Shown: piece after piece, positions 1 to 6,372 of the stretch | How positions within the stretch are numbered: position 1 is the stretch's first letter | Layout of the letters: the number at the start of each line of letters is the position of its first letter | Assembly: GCF_000429005.1 (NCBI RefSeq) | Contig: NZ_AUBA01000009.1 | Location: 86,653 to 150,652, forward strand | DNA from: Novosphingobium acidiphilum DSM 19966 | GTDB lineage: Bacteria; Pseudomonadota; Alphaproteobacteria; Sphingomonadales; Sphingomonadaceae | Direction of reading: 5' to 3' | DNA: 64,000 nt | Translations under genes and position numbers: made by a program | The notes under the pieces: model-generated | The model's database searches: none | The model's input: only the letters and a program-made list of their open reading frames with translations | What the model was told of the DNA's origin: nothing

Positions 1-487
1 GCAGCACCGTGACGCCGGCGCGCCGCAACGCGGCCACCACCGTGTCGGGCGCGGTTGCGGTGTCATGATTGCCCAGCATGGCAAAGGTGCCCAGCGGCGT
101 ATGCAGACGTGACAAGGGGCCGACCATGTCCCACGGCCGGAAATCGCGGTTGTGCGGGGCATAGCCATTGACCAGGTCGCCGGCGATCAGCACCGCATCG
201 GGGCGCAGCGCGTTGATCTGGGTGACGATCCGTTGCAGCCGCGCAGGCGGCATCGCCGCATTGCCGATATGGATGTCGGAGATCAGCACCACGCGCAATG
301 GTGGCGTGCCATGCGGCAGACGCGCGGTGACAAACGTGGCCTGGCGCACCACCGGATCGGACCGTGCCTCGCGCCAGCCGATCACCACCAGCGCGGTCAG
401 GGCCAGCAGCAGGCCTGCGGCAAGGATGCGGCGATAGGGTCGCATGGGCTTGGTGGGGGGTCCGATCGGCGGGATAGGCGCCAGCAT
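1..487 (-). CDS. Metallophosphoesterase, membrane-anchored (3' end cut by window edge)
   Basis: The reading frame enters from the right and runs off the left edge, so the C-terminus is missing. It shows an N-terminal hydrophobic helix (about residues 20-36 from the long start), then the calcineurin-type metal-binding motifs in order: SDIHIG (D-x-H), AGDLVNG (G-D) and LGNHD. These bind a dinuclear metal centre in phosphoesterases such as YkuE and LpxG/LpxH-like enzymes. The start is either ATG at 487, only 11 nt after the gmk stop, or ATG at 445, which opens directly into the membrane helix; neither has a strong ribosome site. The spacing suggests cotranscription with gmk. The substrate cannot be told from the sequence. 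Confidence 0.8.
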   Translation of the reverse strand, partial: MLAPIPPIGPPTKPMRPYRRILAAGLLLALTALVVIGWREARSDPVVRQATFVTARLPHGTPPLRVVLISDIHIGNAAMPPARLQRIVTQINALRPDAVLIAGDLVNGYAPHNRDFRPWDMVGPLSRLHTPLGTFAMLGNHDTATAPDTVVAALRRAGVTVL

Positions 488-498
488 TGTCCGGCGCG

Positions 499-1149
499 TC
501 AGTCGCGCGTCAATTGCCTTACAAAATCGATCAGACCGGTCTGGCGCTTTCGCCGCATGCGTTCGGCAGCCAGGATCTGGCGCACTTTTTCAAAACAGGT
601 TTCGACATCGTCGTTGACCACGACATAGTCGTACGCGTCCCAGTGGCTGATTTCGGCCTGCGCACGTGCCATGCGGGCACCGATCACCTCCTGGCTGTCG
701 GTGCCGCGCCCTTCCAGACGGCGGCGCAGTTCGTCCAGGCTTGGCGGCAGGATGAACACGCGCACCACGTCGGCCTCGGCCTTCTGATGCAATTGCTGCG
801 TACCCTGCCAGTCGATATCGAACAGGAAATCCTGCCCCAGTTTCAATCCGGTGCGGATCTGTCCCTTGGGCGTGCCATAGCTGTTGCCGAAGACATGGGC
901 CCATTCATAGAATTCGTTCGTGTCGACCATGCGGTCGAATTCGGCCTGCGAAATGAAGTGATAATCGCGCCCGTCGATTTCGCCGGGGCGGATCGGCCGA
1001 GTCGTGGCCGATACCGACAGCCCCAGTTCGGGTTCCGCCTCAAGCAATTTGCGCGCAATCGTGGTCTTGCCCGCCCCCGAAGGCGACGACAGGATGAACA
1101 TCAGCCCGCGCCGGTGCAGCGCGTCGTTCGAAACGTGATCTTGGGTCAT
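499..1149 (-). CDS. gmk: Guanylate kinase
   Basis: ATP-dependent phosphorylation of GMP to GDP in the cytoplasm. The 216-residue product has the P-loop SSPSGAGKTT near residues 17-26, the GMP-binding stretch with SATTRPIRPGE and the YHFIS segment, and a DIDWQG motif. Length is slightly above the usual 200-210 because of about 15 extra N-terminal residues. The frame stays open to 1338, but the family alignment fits the ATG at 1149 (MTQDHVSND). It lies in a minus-strand run: sspB, a small hypothetical, gmk, metallophosphoesterase. Confidence 0.95.
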   Translation of the reverse strand: MTQDHVSNDALHRRGLMFILSSPSGAGKTTIARKLLEAEPELGLSVSATTRPIRPGEIDGRDYHFISQAEFDRMVDTNEFYEWAHVFGNSYGTPKGQIRTGLKLGQDFLFDIDWQGTQQLHQKAEADVVRVFILPPSLDELRRRLEGRGTDSQEVIGARMARAQAEISHWDAYDYVVVNDDVETCFEKVRQILAAERMRRKRQTGLIDFVRQLTRD

Positions 1150-1180
1150 CCGCGCAAGTGGCAAACCACAGGGGTCAAGG

Positions 1181-1564
1181 TCAAGCGGTGTTATCATCGT
1201 CGGGCGCGGGCAGGGCGGCCCGGCCTTGTGGCTTGCGCGCCTGGCGGCGGTCGCGCAACGCCTTGGCCAGCAATCCGCCCCCGACCAGAATGGCGCCGGG
1301 CACCGAGCGGCGCGCGACTTCGGCGATGACGGTGCCAACCACGGTCTCTTTCAGTGTAGCGCCGCGAATCACCCGGCCGCCTTTCGCCGGTTTGCCCCCC
1401 AGCAGCCCGCGTTCCACCCCGCGCCGCATCAGGGTCTGGCCCGCGCGCAGCGCAAGATCGGCCGCAATCACTGACAACAACGGCGAAAGCAACGGGGGCT
1501 TGCCGTGGTCCGGCCCGGAGTCGGCCGGTGTGGCGGCGGGTTGCTTCTTTTTGAAAAACGCCAT
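1181..1564 (-). CDS. Conserved hypothetical protein (127 aa)
   Basis: Family not recognised. A 127-residue product with a lysine-rich N-terminus (MAFFKKKQ), a hydrophobic stretch around LLSVIAADLALRAGQTL, a second near VVGTVIAEVARRSVPGAILVGGGLLAKAL, and a basic, proline-rich tail. The two amphipathic or hydrophobic segments suggest membrane association but are not clear transmembrane helices. An AAGGA ribosome site sits about 8 nt before the ATG. It lies between sspB and gmk on the same strand, 31 nt from each neighbour, so it is probably part of one transcript. Confidence 0.7.
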   Translation of the reverse strand: MAFFKKKQPAATPADSGPDHGKPPLLSPLLSVIAADLALRAGQTLMRRGVERGLLGGKPAKGGRVIRGATLKETVVGTVIAEVARRSVPGAILVGGGLLAKALRDRRQARKPQGRAALPAPDDDNTA

Positions 1565-1594
1565 GGCCCGATCCTTGTTGCGGCCCCGGCAGCG

Positions 1595-2080
1595 CTATTT
1601 CTTGCGGCCGAAATCCACCGTTACCACATTCGATCCGTCATCGGCAGTGGCCGCCGGCGTGTCGGGGGTGTCGTTTTCGGCATCTTCGTGCAGATCTTCG
1701 TCAAGGTCACCGGCCGCCTGGAACTGCAGGCCGAAATCGACCGCCGGATCGACAAATGCAGTGATCGCGCTGAACGGAATGACCAGGGTCGACGGGATCT
1801 GGCTGAACGACAGACCCACCGAAAAACCGGTATCGGTAACTTTCAGATCCCAGAACTTGTTTTGCAGGACGATCGTCATTTCATCGGGAAAGCGTTCCTT
1901 CAGACGGGTCGGGATCGAAACCCCCGGCGCCGCAGTCTTGAAGGTTATATAGAAGTGATGCGTTCCGGGCAGCATGCCGCCCGAACTTTCCACCTGGCCC
2001 AGCACGCGGCCGACCACGGCGCGCAGCGCCTCCTGCACGATTTCGTCATAGGGGATCAGGCTGTCGGGCGCTTCACTCAT
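1595..2080 (-). CDS. sspB: SspB family ClpXP adaptor / stringent starvation protein B
   Basis: The 161-residue product matches the alphaproteobacterial SspB (SspB-alpha) fold: an N-terminal helix (IPYDEIVQEALRAVVGRVL), then HHFYITFKTAAPGVSIP, the LKERFPDEMTIVLQNKFWDL strand region and the FSVGLSFSQIPSTLVIPF segment that forms the ssrA-tag binding groove. The acidic tail ends in a basic cluster (VTVDFGRKK) that would act as the ClpX-binding module. It delivers ssrA-tagged proteins to ClpXP, a functional partner to SmpB, encoded at 38.8 kb. It is divergent from hisB. Confidence 0.9.
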   Translation of the reverse strand: MSEAPDSLIPYDEIVQEALRAVVGRVLGQVESSGGMLPGTHHFYITFKTAAPGVSIPTRLKERFPDEMTIVLQNKFWDLKVTDTGFSVGLSFSQIPSTLVIPFSAITAFVDPAVDFGLQFQAAGDLDEDLHEDAENDTPDTPAATADDGSNVVTVDFGRKK

Positions 2081-2236
2081 AAGTCAGGGAAATGACGCCA
2101 CCGGGCGCAAGGGTCAAGCACCGAATAGGGGTTGCCGGACAAGTTCGTGCGCGGTGTGGCCCGAAATCGCAGATGGACGATTTTTTGACAAAAACCCGTT
2201 CCCGTTTTTTGCGCATCGGCTTTATAGGCGCTTTCC
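2081..2236. promoter_or_regulatory. Divergent sspB/hisB intergenic region
   Basis: A 156-bp spacer that must hold promoters for both operons. The part nearest hisB is locally T/A-rich and carries a perfect TTGACA (2185-2190), a candidate -35 element for hisB. No convincing -10 hexamer lies 16-18 nt after it, so the promoter assignment is tentative. No leader peptide with a histidine run, i.e. no his attenuator, is visible. Confidence 0.3.
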
Positions 2237-2830
2237 ATGCGCATCGCCACAATCGCCCGCACCACCGCCGAAACCGATATTGCCGTCACGGTCAATCTGG
2301 ACGGCACCGGTACCTATGAGGTGTCGACCGGGATCGGGTTTCTCGATCACATGGTCGAACAGTTCAGCCGTCATTCGCTGATCGATGTTGCGCTGCGTGT
2401 TCGCGGCGATCTGCACGTCGATCAGCACCACACCTGCGAAGACAGCGCGATTGCGCTGGGCCAGGCGATCCATCAGGCGCTGGGCGACAAAAAGGGCATC
2501 GCCCGTTATGGCGAGGCGCACGCCCCCATGGACGAAGCGCTGGCGCGGGTCGCGCTCGATATTTCAGGTCGTCCGATCCTGGTGTGGAACGCCATGTTTA
2601 CCCAGCCGCGCCTGGGCGAAATGGACACCGAACTGTTCGAACACTGGTTCCAGTCGGTGTCGCAGGCCGCAGGGATCACGCTGCACATCGCGTGTCTGTA
2701 TGGCAGCAACAACCATCACGTGATCGAAGGCATCTACAAGGGTTTTGCCCGCGCGATGCGGCAGGCTGTCGCGATCGATCCGCGCAAGGGCGATGCCATC
2801 CCTTCGACCAAGGGTCAGCTGGGTGGCTGA
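2237..2830 (+). CDS. hisB: Imidazoleglycerol-phosphate dehydratase
   Basis: Sixth step of histidine synthesis: IGP to imidazole-acetol phosphate, Mn-dependent. The 197-residue monofunctional form (no phosphatase domain) shows the two pseudo-symmetric metal-binding motifs HQHHTCED near residues 62-70 and SNNHHVIE near 157-164, plus FLDHMVEQ. The start MRIATIARTTAETDI is the standard N-terminus. First gene of hisB-hisH-hisA-hisF; the end overlaps the GTG start of hisH by 8 nt, implying translational coupling. Confidence 0.97.
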   Translation: MRIATIARTTAETDIAVTVNLDGTGTYEVSTGIGFLDHMVEQFSRHSLIDVALRVRGDLHVDQHHTCEDSAIALGQAIHQALGDKKGIARYGEAHAPMDEALARVALDISGRPILVWNAMFTQPRLGEMDTELFEHWFQSVSQAAGITLHIACLYGSNNHHVIEGIYKGFARAMRQAVAIDPRKGDAIPSTKGQLGG

Positions 2831-3440
2831 GGTCACCGCGCTGATCGATTACGGCGCGGGCAATTTGCGGTCGGTCGCCAATGCCTTGCGCGCGGCGGGC
2901 GGCGATGGCGTGGTGGTGACGGCCGATCCCGCCCTGGTGCGCACCGCCGACCGCATCGTCTTGCCCGGCGTCGGCGCGTTCCGCGCCTGTGTCGACGCGC
3001 TGCGCGCGGTGCCCGGACTGGTCGAGGCGATGACCGAGCGGGTGCAGTCGGGCGGGGTGCCGTTTCTGGGCATCTGCGTCGGCATGCAACTGCTGGCGAC
3101 GCGCGGTATCGAATTCGGCGTAACCGATGGCCTTGACTGGATCGGCGGCGAAGTGCGGCGGATCGAACCGGCCGAAGCCACGATCAAGGTGCCGCATATG
3201 GGCTGGAACGATGTGGCGCCCCATGGCGGCAGCCTGATCGTGCCGGGCGAGGCTTATTTCCTGCATTCCTATCACTTCGTGCCGGATCAGGCGTCGGACA
3301 TCGCCGCGATCACCGATCATGGCGGGGGCCTGGTGGCCGCCGTGGCGCGCGACACGGTGCTTGGGGTCCAGTTCCATCCCGAAAAGAGCCAGGACTACGG
3401 GCTGGCGCTGCTCGCCCGTTTTCTCGGCTGGAAACCTTGA
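2823..3440 (+). CDS. hisH: Imidazole glycerol phosphate synthase, glutamine amidotransferase subunit
   Basis: Supplies ammonia from glutamine to HisF. The 205-residue product has the class I amidotransferase nucleophile in GICVGMQLL (Cys near residue 84) and the His/Glu pair in FHPEKSQDYG near residue 185. The N-terminus TALIDYGAGNLRSV is typical. Translation begins at GTG 2823, inside the last codons of hisB, which gives an 8-nt overlap; the frame upstream is open but out of family range. It works as a heterodimer with HisF, two genes downstream. Confidence 0.95.
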   Translation: MAEVTALIDYGAGNLRSVANALRAAGGDGVVVTADPALVRTADRIVLPGVGAFRACVDALRAVPGLVEAMTERVQSGGVPFLGICVGMQLLATRGIEFGVTDGLDWIGGEVRRIEPAEATIKVPHMGWNDVAPHGGSLIVPGEAYFLHSYHFVPDQASDIAAITDHGGGLVAAVARDTVLGVQFHPEKSQDYGLALLARFLGWKP

Positions 3441-3453
3441 AAGAAGGCCCGGC

Positions 3454-4182
3454 ATGATCGTTTTTCCCGCCATCGATCTTAAAGGGGGCGAAGTCGTGCG
3501 CCTGGCCGAAGGCGACATGGCGCGCGCCACCGTCTATGGCGATGATCCCGCCGCACAGGCACGGCTGTTTGCCGAACAGGGCAGCCGGCACCTGCACGTG
3601 GTCGATCTTGATGGCGCGTTCGCGGGCGAGGCGCGCAACCGCGCAGCGGTCGAGGCGATCCTGTTGGCGTTTCCAGGGCACGTCCAGCTGGGCGGCGGCA
3701 TCCGCAATGCGGTTGCGGTCGATGGTTGGTTCGACCTTGGCGTGTCGCGCGTGGTGATCGGCACGGCCGCGCTCAACGATCCGCAATTTGTCAAGGACAT
3801 GGCCGCGGCCTATCCGGGCGGGATCGTCGTGGCGGTCGATGCACGCGGCGGCATGGTTGCCACCCACGGCTGGGCCGAAGTGTCCGATGTCACGATCGCC
3901 GACATGGCGCGCCGGTTCGAAGATGCGGGTGTCGCCTCGATCCTGTTTACCGATGTCGGCCGCGACGGCCTGCTCAAAGGCTGCAATATCGATGCCACGG
4001 TCGATCTGGCGCGCGCGACGCGGCTGCCGGTGATCGCCAGCGGCGGGGTCAAGGGGCTGGACGATATCCGCCTGCTGAAAATCCACGAAACCGATGGTAT
4101 CGAAGGGGTGATCACCGGCCGCGCGCTGTATGACGGGCGGCTCGATCTGGCGGCCGCGATCGCCATGGCCGAACGCCGGTGA
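3454..4182 (+). CDS. hisA: ProFAR isomerase (phosphoribosylformimino-5-aminoimidazole carboxamide ribotide isomerase)
   Basis: Amadori rearrangement of ProFAR to PRFAR. A 242-residue (beta/alpha)8 barrel with the catalytic aspartates in PAIDLKGG (Asp8) and VVAVDARGG (near 128) and the phosphate-binding GGGIRN and ASGGV glycines. ATG 3454 is preceded by AAGAAGG. The stop overlaps the hisF GTG start as GTGA. Confidence 0.97.
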   Translation: MIVFPAIDLKGGEVVRLAEGDMARATVYGDDPAAQARLFAEQGSRHLHVVDLDGAFAGEARNRAAVEAILLAFPGHVQLGGGIRNAVAVDGWFDLGVSRVVIGTAALNDPQFVKDMAAAYPGGIVVAVDARGGMVATHGWAEVSDVTIADMARRFEDAGVASILFTDVGRDGLLKGCNIDATVDLARATRLPVIASGGVKGLDDIRLLKIHETDGIEGVITGRALYDGRLDLAAAIAMAERR

Positions 4183-4940
4183 CGGTCCGCGTCCGCGTCA
4201 TTCCCTGTCTTGATGTGGCCGAAGGCCGCGTGGTCAAGGGGGTGAACTTTGTCGATCTGCGCGATGCCGGCGATCCGGTCGAACAGGCGCGCGCCTATGA
4301 CCGGGCGGGCGCCGACGAATTGTGCTTTCTCGACATTTCGGCCACGCACGAAGGCCGCGGCACGCTGCTCGACGTGGTCGCGCGCACGGCAGAGGTGTGT
4401 TTCATGCCACTGACCGTGGGCGGCGGGGTGCGCGAAGTGGCCGATGCGCGCGCGCTGTTGCTGGCCGGTGCGGACAAAGTGGCGGTCAATTCGGCCGCGG
4501 TGGCGCGGCCCGAACTGGTGCGCGACATTGCCGAAAAGTTTGGCGCGCAATGCGTGGTCGGCTCGGTCGATGCGCGTCGCACCGGGCCCGGCCGCTGGGA
4601 AATCTTCAGCCATGGCGGGCGTCGGCCTACCGGGATCGACGCGCTGGCCCATGCGGTGCGGCTGTCCGATCTGGGGGCGGGCGAATTGCTGGTTACGTCG
4701 ATGGATGGGGATGGCACGCAGGGCGGGTATGATCTGGCGTTGACCCGCGCGATTGCCGATGCGGTGCCGGTGCCGGTGGTCGCCAGCGGCGGGGTCGGCA
4801 CACTCGATCATCTGATCGCGGGCGTTGTCGAAGGGCATGCCAGCGCGGTGCTGGCCGCTTCGATCTTCCATTTCGGCACCTACACGATTGCCCAGGCGCA
4901 TGCGGCTCTGCGCGCGGCGGGCCTGCCCGCGCGCGGCTGA
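4179..4940 (+). CDS. hisF: Imidazole glycerol phosphate synthase, cyclase subunit
   Basis: Converts PRFAR plus ammonia to IGP and AICAR. The 253-residue barrel is paralogous to HisA, with catalytic aspartates in IPCLDVAEGRVVKG (Asp11) and GSVDARR (near 130), and phosphate-binding VGGGVR and VASGGVG. It starts at GTG 4179, overlapping the hisA TGA by 4 nt, so it is translationally coupled. hisE does not follow directly; it lies 3.7 kb downstream. Confidence 0.97.
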   Translation: MTVRVRVIPCLDVAEGRVVKGVNFVDLRDAGDPVEQARAYDRAGADELCFLDISATHEGRGTLLDVVARTAEVCFMPLTVGGGVREVADARALLLAGADKVAVNSAAVARPELVRDIAEKFGAQCVVGSVDARRTGPGRWEIFSHGGRRPTGIDALAHAVRLSDLGAGELLVTSMDGDGTQGGYDLALTRAIADAVPVPVVASGGVGTLDHLIAGVVEGHASAVLAASIFHFGTYTIAQAHAALRAAGLPARG

Positions 4941-5044
4941 AACGCGTTTCCACCTGGTTGCGCACCCGTGCCGGATCGGGACTCGCGCGAATGCCGACCC
5001 GGGACGGCGTTGGCGAATCGGCGGGGCAGGCCTAGGCGGTCGGC

Positions 5045-5221
5045 ATGACCTTGCGCATCACCACCCTGTTGCTCGTCGTGTTCGCATTGGCAGGATCACA
5101 GGCCTGGGCGGTGCCCGTCACCGGCGGCGCGACAGTGGATGAACCCGCAGCCCTGGTGCTGTTGGCGCTGGGTGTTGCCGGGCTCGTGATCGGACGCCAC
5201 GTGGCCAAACGCCGCGATTGA
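5045..5221 (+). CDS. Very small secreted protein with PEP-CTERM-like sorting tail (58 aa)
   Basis: A 58-codon frame. Residues 1-22 look like a signal peptide (LLLVVFALAGS, cleavage after AWA). After a short linker, the last 28 residues carry DEPAALVLLALGVAGLVIG and then RHVAKRRD. That is Pro-Glu-Pro-like motif, hydrophobic helix and basic end, the layout of exosortase-sorted PEP-CTERM proteins, although the first proline of the motif is Asp here. Almost no mature domain lies between signal and anchor. No strong ribosome site is seen. The alternative is a small two-helix membrane protein. It sits 105 nt after hisF. Confidence 0.55.
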   Translation: MTLRITTLLLVVFALAGSQAWAVPVTGGATVDEPAALVLLALGVAGLVIGRHVAKRRD

Positions 5222-5234
5222 GCGCGGCATCGGG

Positions 5235-6053
5235 CTAAAACCGGATCGTCGGGCCAAGCGCCAACGCAAAAAGCACGGTTGCAGCCGGACCCAGCACCAG
5301 CAAGGCCGTGTTGCGCGCGATGATAAAGCGGCGGCCTTCTCCGGCCCCCCTTGCGCCAAAGCCGATTGTGATAAGCCCGGCGATTGCGCCAAGCGATGAT
5401 GCCAGCGCCGACGTCAGAATGATCTCAAGCCCTTTGGGATTGAGCAGGCTTGCGACCAGAGCGGCCAGACCAAACGCGGCATAGTATCCCAGCGCGATCG
5501 TCCGGCGCGTACCCCGCGTGGCAGAACCGGGGCCGATCATGGCGGTCATCGTGCGCTGACCCACCGCAATCAACGTGACATAGATGATCAGCCCGGTGCC
5601 GGCAAAGGCGCCCCGCCACAGCAAGGGGTAGGGCAGGGGCGCCAGACCACCATCGCCGTCCGGTCCAAGATCGCCAAGGCCCAGAATGCCTGAAAACATC
5701 AGGTAGCCTGCCGCCTCAAACCCGCAACCGAGCCAGCAGAACCAGGTGATCAGGCGGGCCATATCGGTGCGGCACGCGCGCCAGATCCGATAGAACACGA
5801 CCGCCAGTACCGCGTCGGTCGCAGGCCCCGCCACGGCGACCATGCGCCGGGCCATTGCCGTGGCACTGGTGCAGTCGACGTAGAAGCTGCCGATCTCGTT
5901 CAGCGCGCCGTGCGTCGCCAGGCAGGCCGCGGCGTGCCCGCCGACTTCGTGCGCCAGCGTCAGCGCCGGCATCAGCAGCCACGCTATCGCGCAAATCGTC
6001 GGCAGGTCAGCATGGCATGCCCGGCGCGCGTCGTTGCCCGCAATATCGGACAT
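5235..6053 (-). CDS. Multi-pass membrane protein, M50-like (HExxxH variant)
   Basis: The 272-residue product starts at ATG 6053 (MSDIAGND); the frame is open far upstream but that part has no sensible composition. It has about six hydrophobic segments. The first (AIAWLLMPALTLAHEVGGHAAACLATHG) carries an His-Glu motif inside the helix with HEVGGH spacing, reminiscent of intramembrane M50/site-2 peptidases but one residue longer than the canonical HExxH. Later helices include YAAFGLAALVASLLNP and TALLVLGPAATVLFALAL. No NPDG-like second motif was found, so activity is uncertain. It is convergent with the PEP-CTERM-like gene (13-nt gap). Confidence 0.65.
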   Translation of the reverse strand: MSDIAGNDARRACHADLPTICAIAWLLMPALTLAHEVGGHAAACLATHGALNEIGSFYVDCTSATAMARRMVAVAGPATDAVLAVVFYRIWRACRTDMARLITWFCWLGCGFEAAGYLMFSGILGLGDLGPDGDGGLAPLPYPLLWRGAFAGTGLIIYVTLIAVGQRTMTAMIGPGSATRGTRRTIALGYYAAFGLAALVASLLNPKGLEIILTSALASSLGAIAGLITIGFGARGAGEGRRFIIARNTALLVLGPAATVLFALALGPTIRF

Positions 6054-6372
6054 TGTCACGCCACCATCGCGTCTGCGGCCAGCCATGCGATGCATCCAGC
6101 GCCGAAAGCGGCATCGGGCCCCGGACCAGTGTGCTCGGTCGGGATGATCCCGAACCACCTGCCATCGGATGATTGGGCCGCAATTGCACCCAAGACGACG
6201 ATCCCCCCAGCGTGCATGCCTGCCCCCCTTGCCAGGGTGCAAGCGTACCAATCCGCCGGGGGGCGGCCCAGACCTTTTTGAACACGTCCGCCGCCGATCA
6301 GGCCGGCGCGCGCCGGGCCTTGATCCGGGGTGCCAGGCCCGGATCAGGGTTCGCATCGGCACCGGTTGCGTC
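6054..6372. other. Non-coding stretch between M13 peptidase and M50-like gene
   Basis: About 320 bp with no convincing gene on either strand. It contains a strong inverted repeat near its right end (listed separately) and is otherwise GC-rich without recognisable promoter hexamers. It probably holds the 3' end of the peptidase transcript and the promoter of the M50-like gene. Confidence 0.4.
6317..6350 (-). terminator. Hairpin downstream of the M13 peptidase gene
   Basis: Core arms TGATCCGGG (6321-6329) and CCCGGATCA (6338-6346) pair perfectly around an 8-nt loop, and G-U/G-C pairs extend the stem to about 13 bp. It lies 23 nt beyond the peptidase stop codon on the minus strand. No U-run follows on either strand, so it would be a transcript-stabilising hairpin or a Rho-assisted end rather than a classical intrinsic terminator. 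Confidence 0.45.

Noticed and set aside
2081..2236. Histidine attenuator leader before hisB
   Set aside because: No short frame with consecutive histidine codons and no terminator/antiterminator hairpins are present.
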